Source of the DNA: Deltaproteobacteria bacterium | GTDB taxonomy: Bacteria > Desulfobacterota > Deferrimicrobia > Deferrimicrobiales > Deferrimicrobiaceae | Direction: 5' to 3' | Length of the DNA: 5,885 nucleotides | NCBI GenBank assembly: GCA_003105225.1 | Contig: PQAK01000031.1 | Span: forward strand, 4,310-10,194 | In this document: one piece after another, positions 4,842 to 5,885 of the stretch | How positions within the stretch are numbered: position 1 is the stretch's first letter | How the letters are laid out: the number at the start of each line of letters is the position of its first letter | Made by a program: the position numbers and the translations under genes | The notes under the pieces: generated by a model | Seen by the model: only the letters and a program-made list of their open reading frames with translations | What the model was told of the DNA's origin: nothing | Databases searched by the model: none

Positions 4842-5885
4842 CTAAAGGACCGGCTCCCCGACGCCCCTGGCGCGGCGGATCTCGGTGAGAAGAAGAGGCA
4901 GGATCTTTCGGAAATCGGCGGGGACGCAGAAGTCCGAGCATTCGAAGGCCGGGGCCCCGGGATCGCTGTTGACGCTGATGATGACCCCCGCATCCCGGAT
5001 GCCCACCGTGTGGTGGGGAGAACCGGAGATGCCGAATCCCAGGTAGACCTTGGGCCGCACGGTTTTCCCGCTGGTGCCGATCATCGTGTGCTCGCCGGCC
5101 GTCCACCCCTCGTCCAGGGCGGGACGGGTGCACCCCACGGCGCCGGACAGCTCGCCGGCCAGTTCGGCAAGGAGCTCCCAGTTCTCCTTGCCCCCGATCC
5201 CCCAACCGCCGGCCACGACCACATCCGCCTCCTCCAGCGGCAATCCTTCCGGCTCCTCCCGGACGACCCTCACCGCCTTCAGGCGGATCCGCGCGTCCGC
5301 AAGCAGGGCGGCGGCATCCTCGCTCCGGACGTCGCCTTCCGGCTCCCTGCGCTCCAGGGGCGGGAACATGCCCGGTTTCACGCTCGCCATCTGCGGCCGC
5401 CTTGCGGGGCAGAACATCTCGGTGTGCACGCGCCCCCCGAATCCCAGGACCCCCATCATCAGCAGGCCGTCGGGCCCAAGCTCGAGGTTCGTGCAGTGGG
5501 CTCCGAGCCCGGTGTCGAGGCGGGCCGCCACCGTGGGCGCCAGCTCCTCCCCGCAGGCGCTGGCCCCGAACAGGACGACCTCGGGATCCTCCCGTGCGAT
5601 GAGCCGGGCCAGCACCGCGCCGTGCGTGTCGTTCTGGTACGGCTCCAGCCGGGGATCGTCGGCAAGGAACACCTTGTCCGCGCCGAGCCCGGCAAGCTCC
5701 TCCGCCAGGCCGCCCGCGTCCCTCCCGATCAGCACCGCCGCGACCGCGCATCCGCCCGCCGCGCCCGCCATCCGGAGCGCCTGCCCGAGGATCTCGAGGC
5801 TCACGGGGGCGAGCTTCCCCCCCGCCTGCTCCGCCACGATCCAGATCGCGCCCTTCCGGCCGGTCGTCTTCCCCGCCCCCGTCAT
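4842..5885 (-). CDS. etfA: Electron transfer flavoprotein alpha subunit (EtfA/FixB)
   Basis: This 347-residue subunit would carry FAD and pair with an EtfB partner to move electrons from acyl-CoA or related dehydrogenases to a quinone reductase, or to bifurcate them. The N-terminal domain (about 13-190) opens with the typical A-I-W-I-V-A-E-Q strand and includes L-F-G-A-S-A-C-G-E-E-L-A-P (105-117). The C-terminal FAD domain (about 222-337) shows G-G-W-G-I-G-G-K-E-N (226-235), G-C-T-R-P-A-L-D-E-G-W (251-261), G-T-S-G-K (270-274), G-F-G-I-S-G-S-P-H-H (283-292) and I-S-V-N-S-D-P-G-A-P-A-F (303-314). The usual Q-T-G-K and G-I-S-G-A-I-Q-H motifs are altered. The ATG occupies the last three bases of the window; a 12-residue lead before the first strand makes it a plausible true start, but a longer N terminus outside the window cannot be excluded. 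No etfB is in view; it would normally lie just upstream. Confidence 0.93.
   Translation of the reverse strand: MTGAGKTTGRKGAIWIVAEQAGGKLAPVSLEILGQALRMAGAAGGCAVAAVLIGRDAGGLAEELAGLGADKVFLADDPRLEPYQNDTHGAVLARLIAREDPEVVLFGASACGEELAPTVAARLDTGLGAHCTNLELGPDGLLMMGVLGFGGRVHTEMFCPARRPQMASVKPGMFPPLERREPEGDVRSEDAAALLADARIRLKAVRVVREEPEGLPLEEADVVVAGGWGIGGKENWELLAELAGELSGAVGCTRPALDEGWTAGEHTMIGTSGKTVRPKVYLGFGISGSPHHTVGIRDAGVIISVNSDPGAPAFECSDFCVPADFRKILPLLLTEIRRARGVGEPVL

Overview
This GC-rich window looks like a chromosomal segment of a Gram-negative bacterium. Protein style (CHASE2 sensor, SH3 protein, M48 lipoprotein-like peptidase, ETF alpha) and the rph-rdgB-tRNA-Pro order suggest a deltaproteobacterial lineage (Desulfuromonadota/Desulfobacterota type). 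That placement is inference only; there is no rRNA or other phylogenetic marker here. Every supported gene lies on the minus strand, so transcription runs from position 5885 towards position 1. Coding density is high, and no gene-free stretch exceeds about 185 bases.

Right half (5885 to about 3417), housekeeping block: an electron transfer flavoprotein alpha subunit (etfA, starting exactly at the window edge), then RNase PH (rph) and XTP/dITP diphosphatase (rdgB). rph and rdgB overlap by an ATGA and must be translationally coupled or nearly so. A hairpin plus eight-T terminator follows rdgB directly. Next come a TATAAT promoter element and a complete tRNA-Pro(TGG) with encoded CCA (3305-3381). 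RNase PH trims tRNA 3' ends, so its position beside a tRNA gene is thematically consistent, although a promoter and terminator separate them.

Left half (about 3225 to 1), envelope block: a second AT-rich promoter element precedes a secreted protein with a proline-rich linker and a C-terminal CARDB-like domain. This is followed by a secreted SH3 protein, an M48 metallopeptidase with a probable lipid anchor (ATGA overlap with the SH3 gene), and a CHASE2 protein cut by the window start (5-base gap). The four genes have the spacing of one operon and all encode exported or membrane proteins. A joint role in cell-envelope sensing or quality control is a reasonable inference, but nothing in the sequence proves it.

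I see no mobile element, CRISPR array, long repeat or sign of horizontal transfer. I found no convincing new system. The items most worth a second look are the envelope cluster and its two unassigned domains, the altered FAD-site residues of the ETF alpha subunit, and the tight packing of the rdgB terminator against the tRNA promoter.
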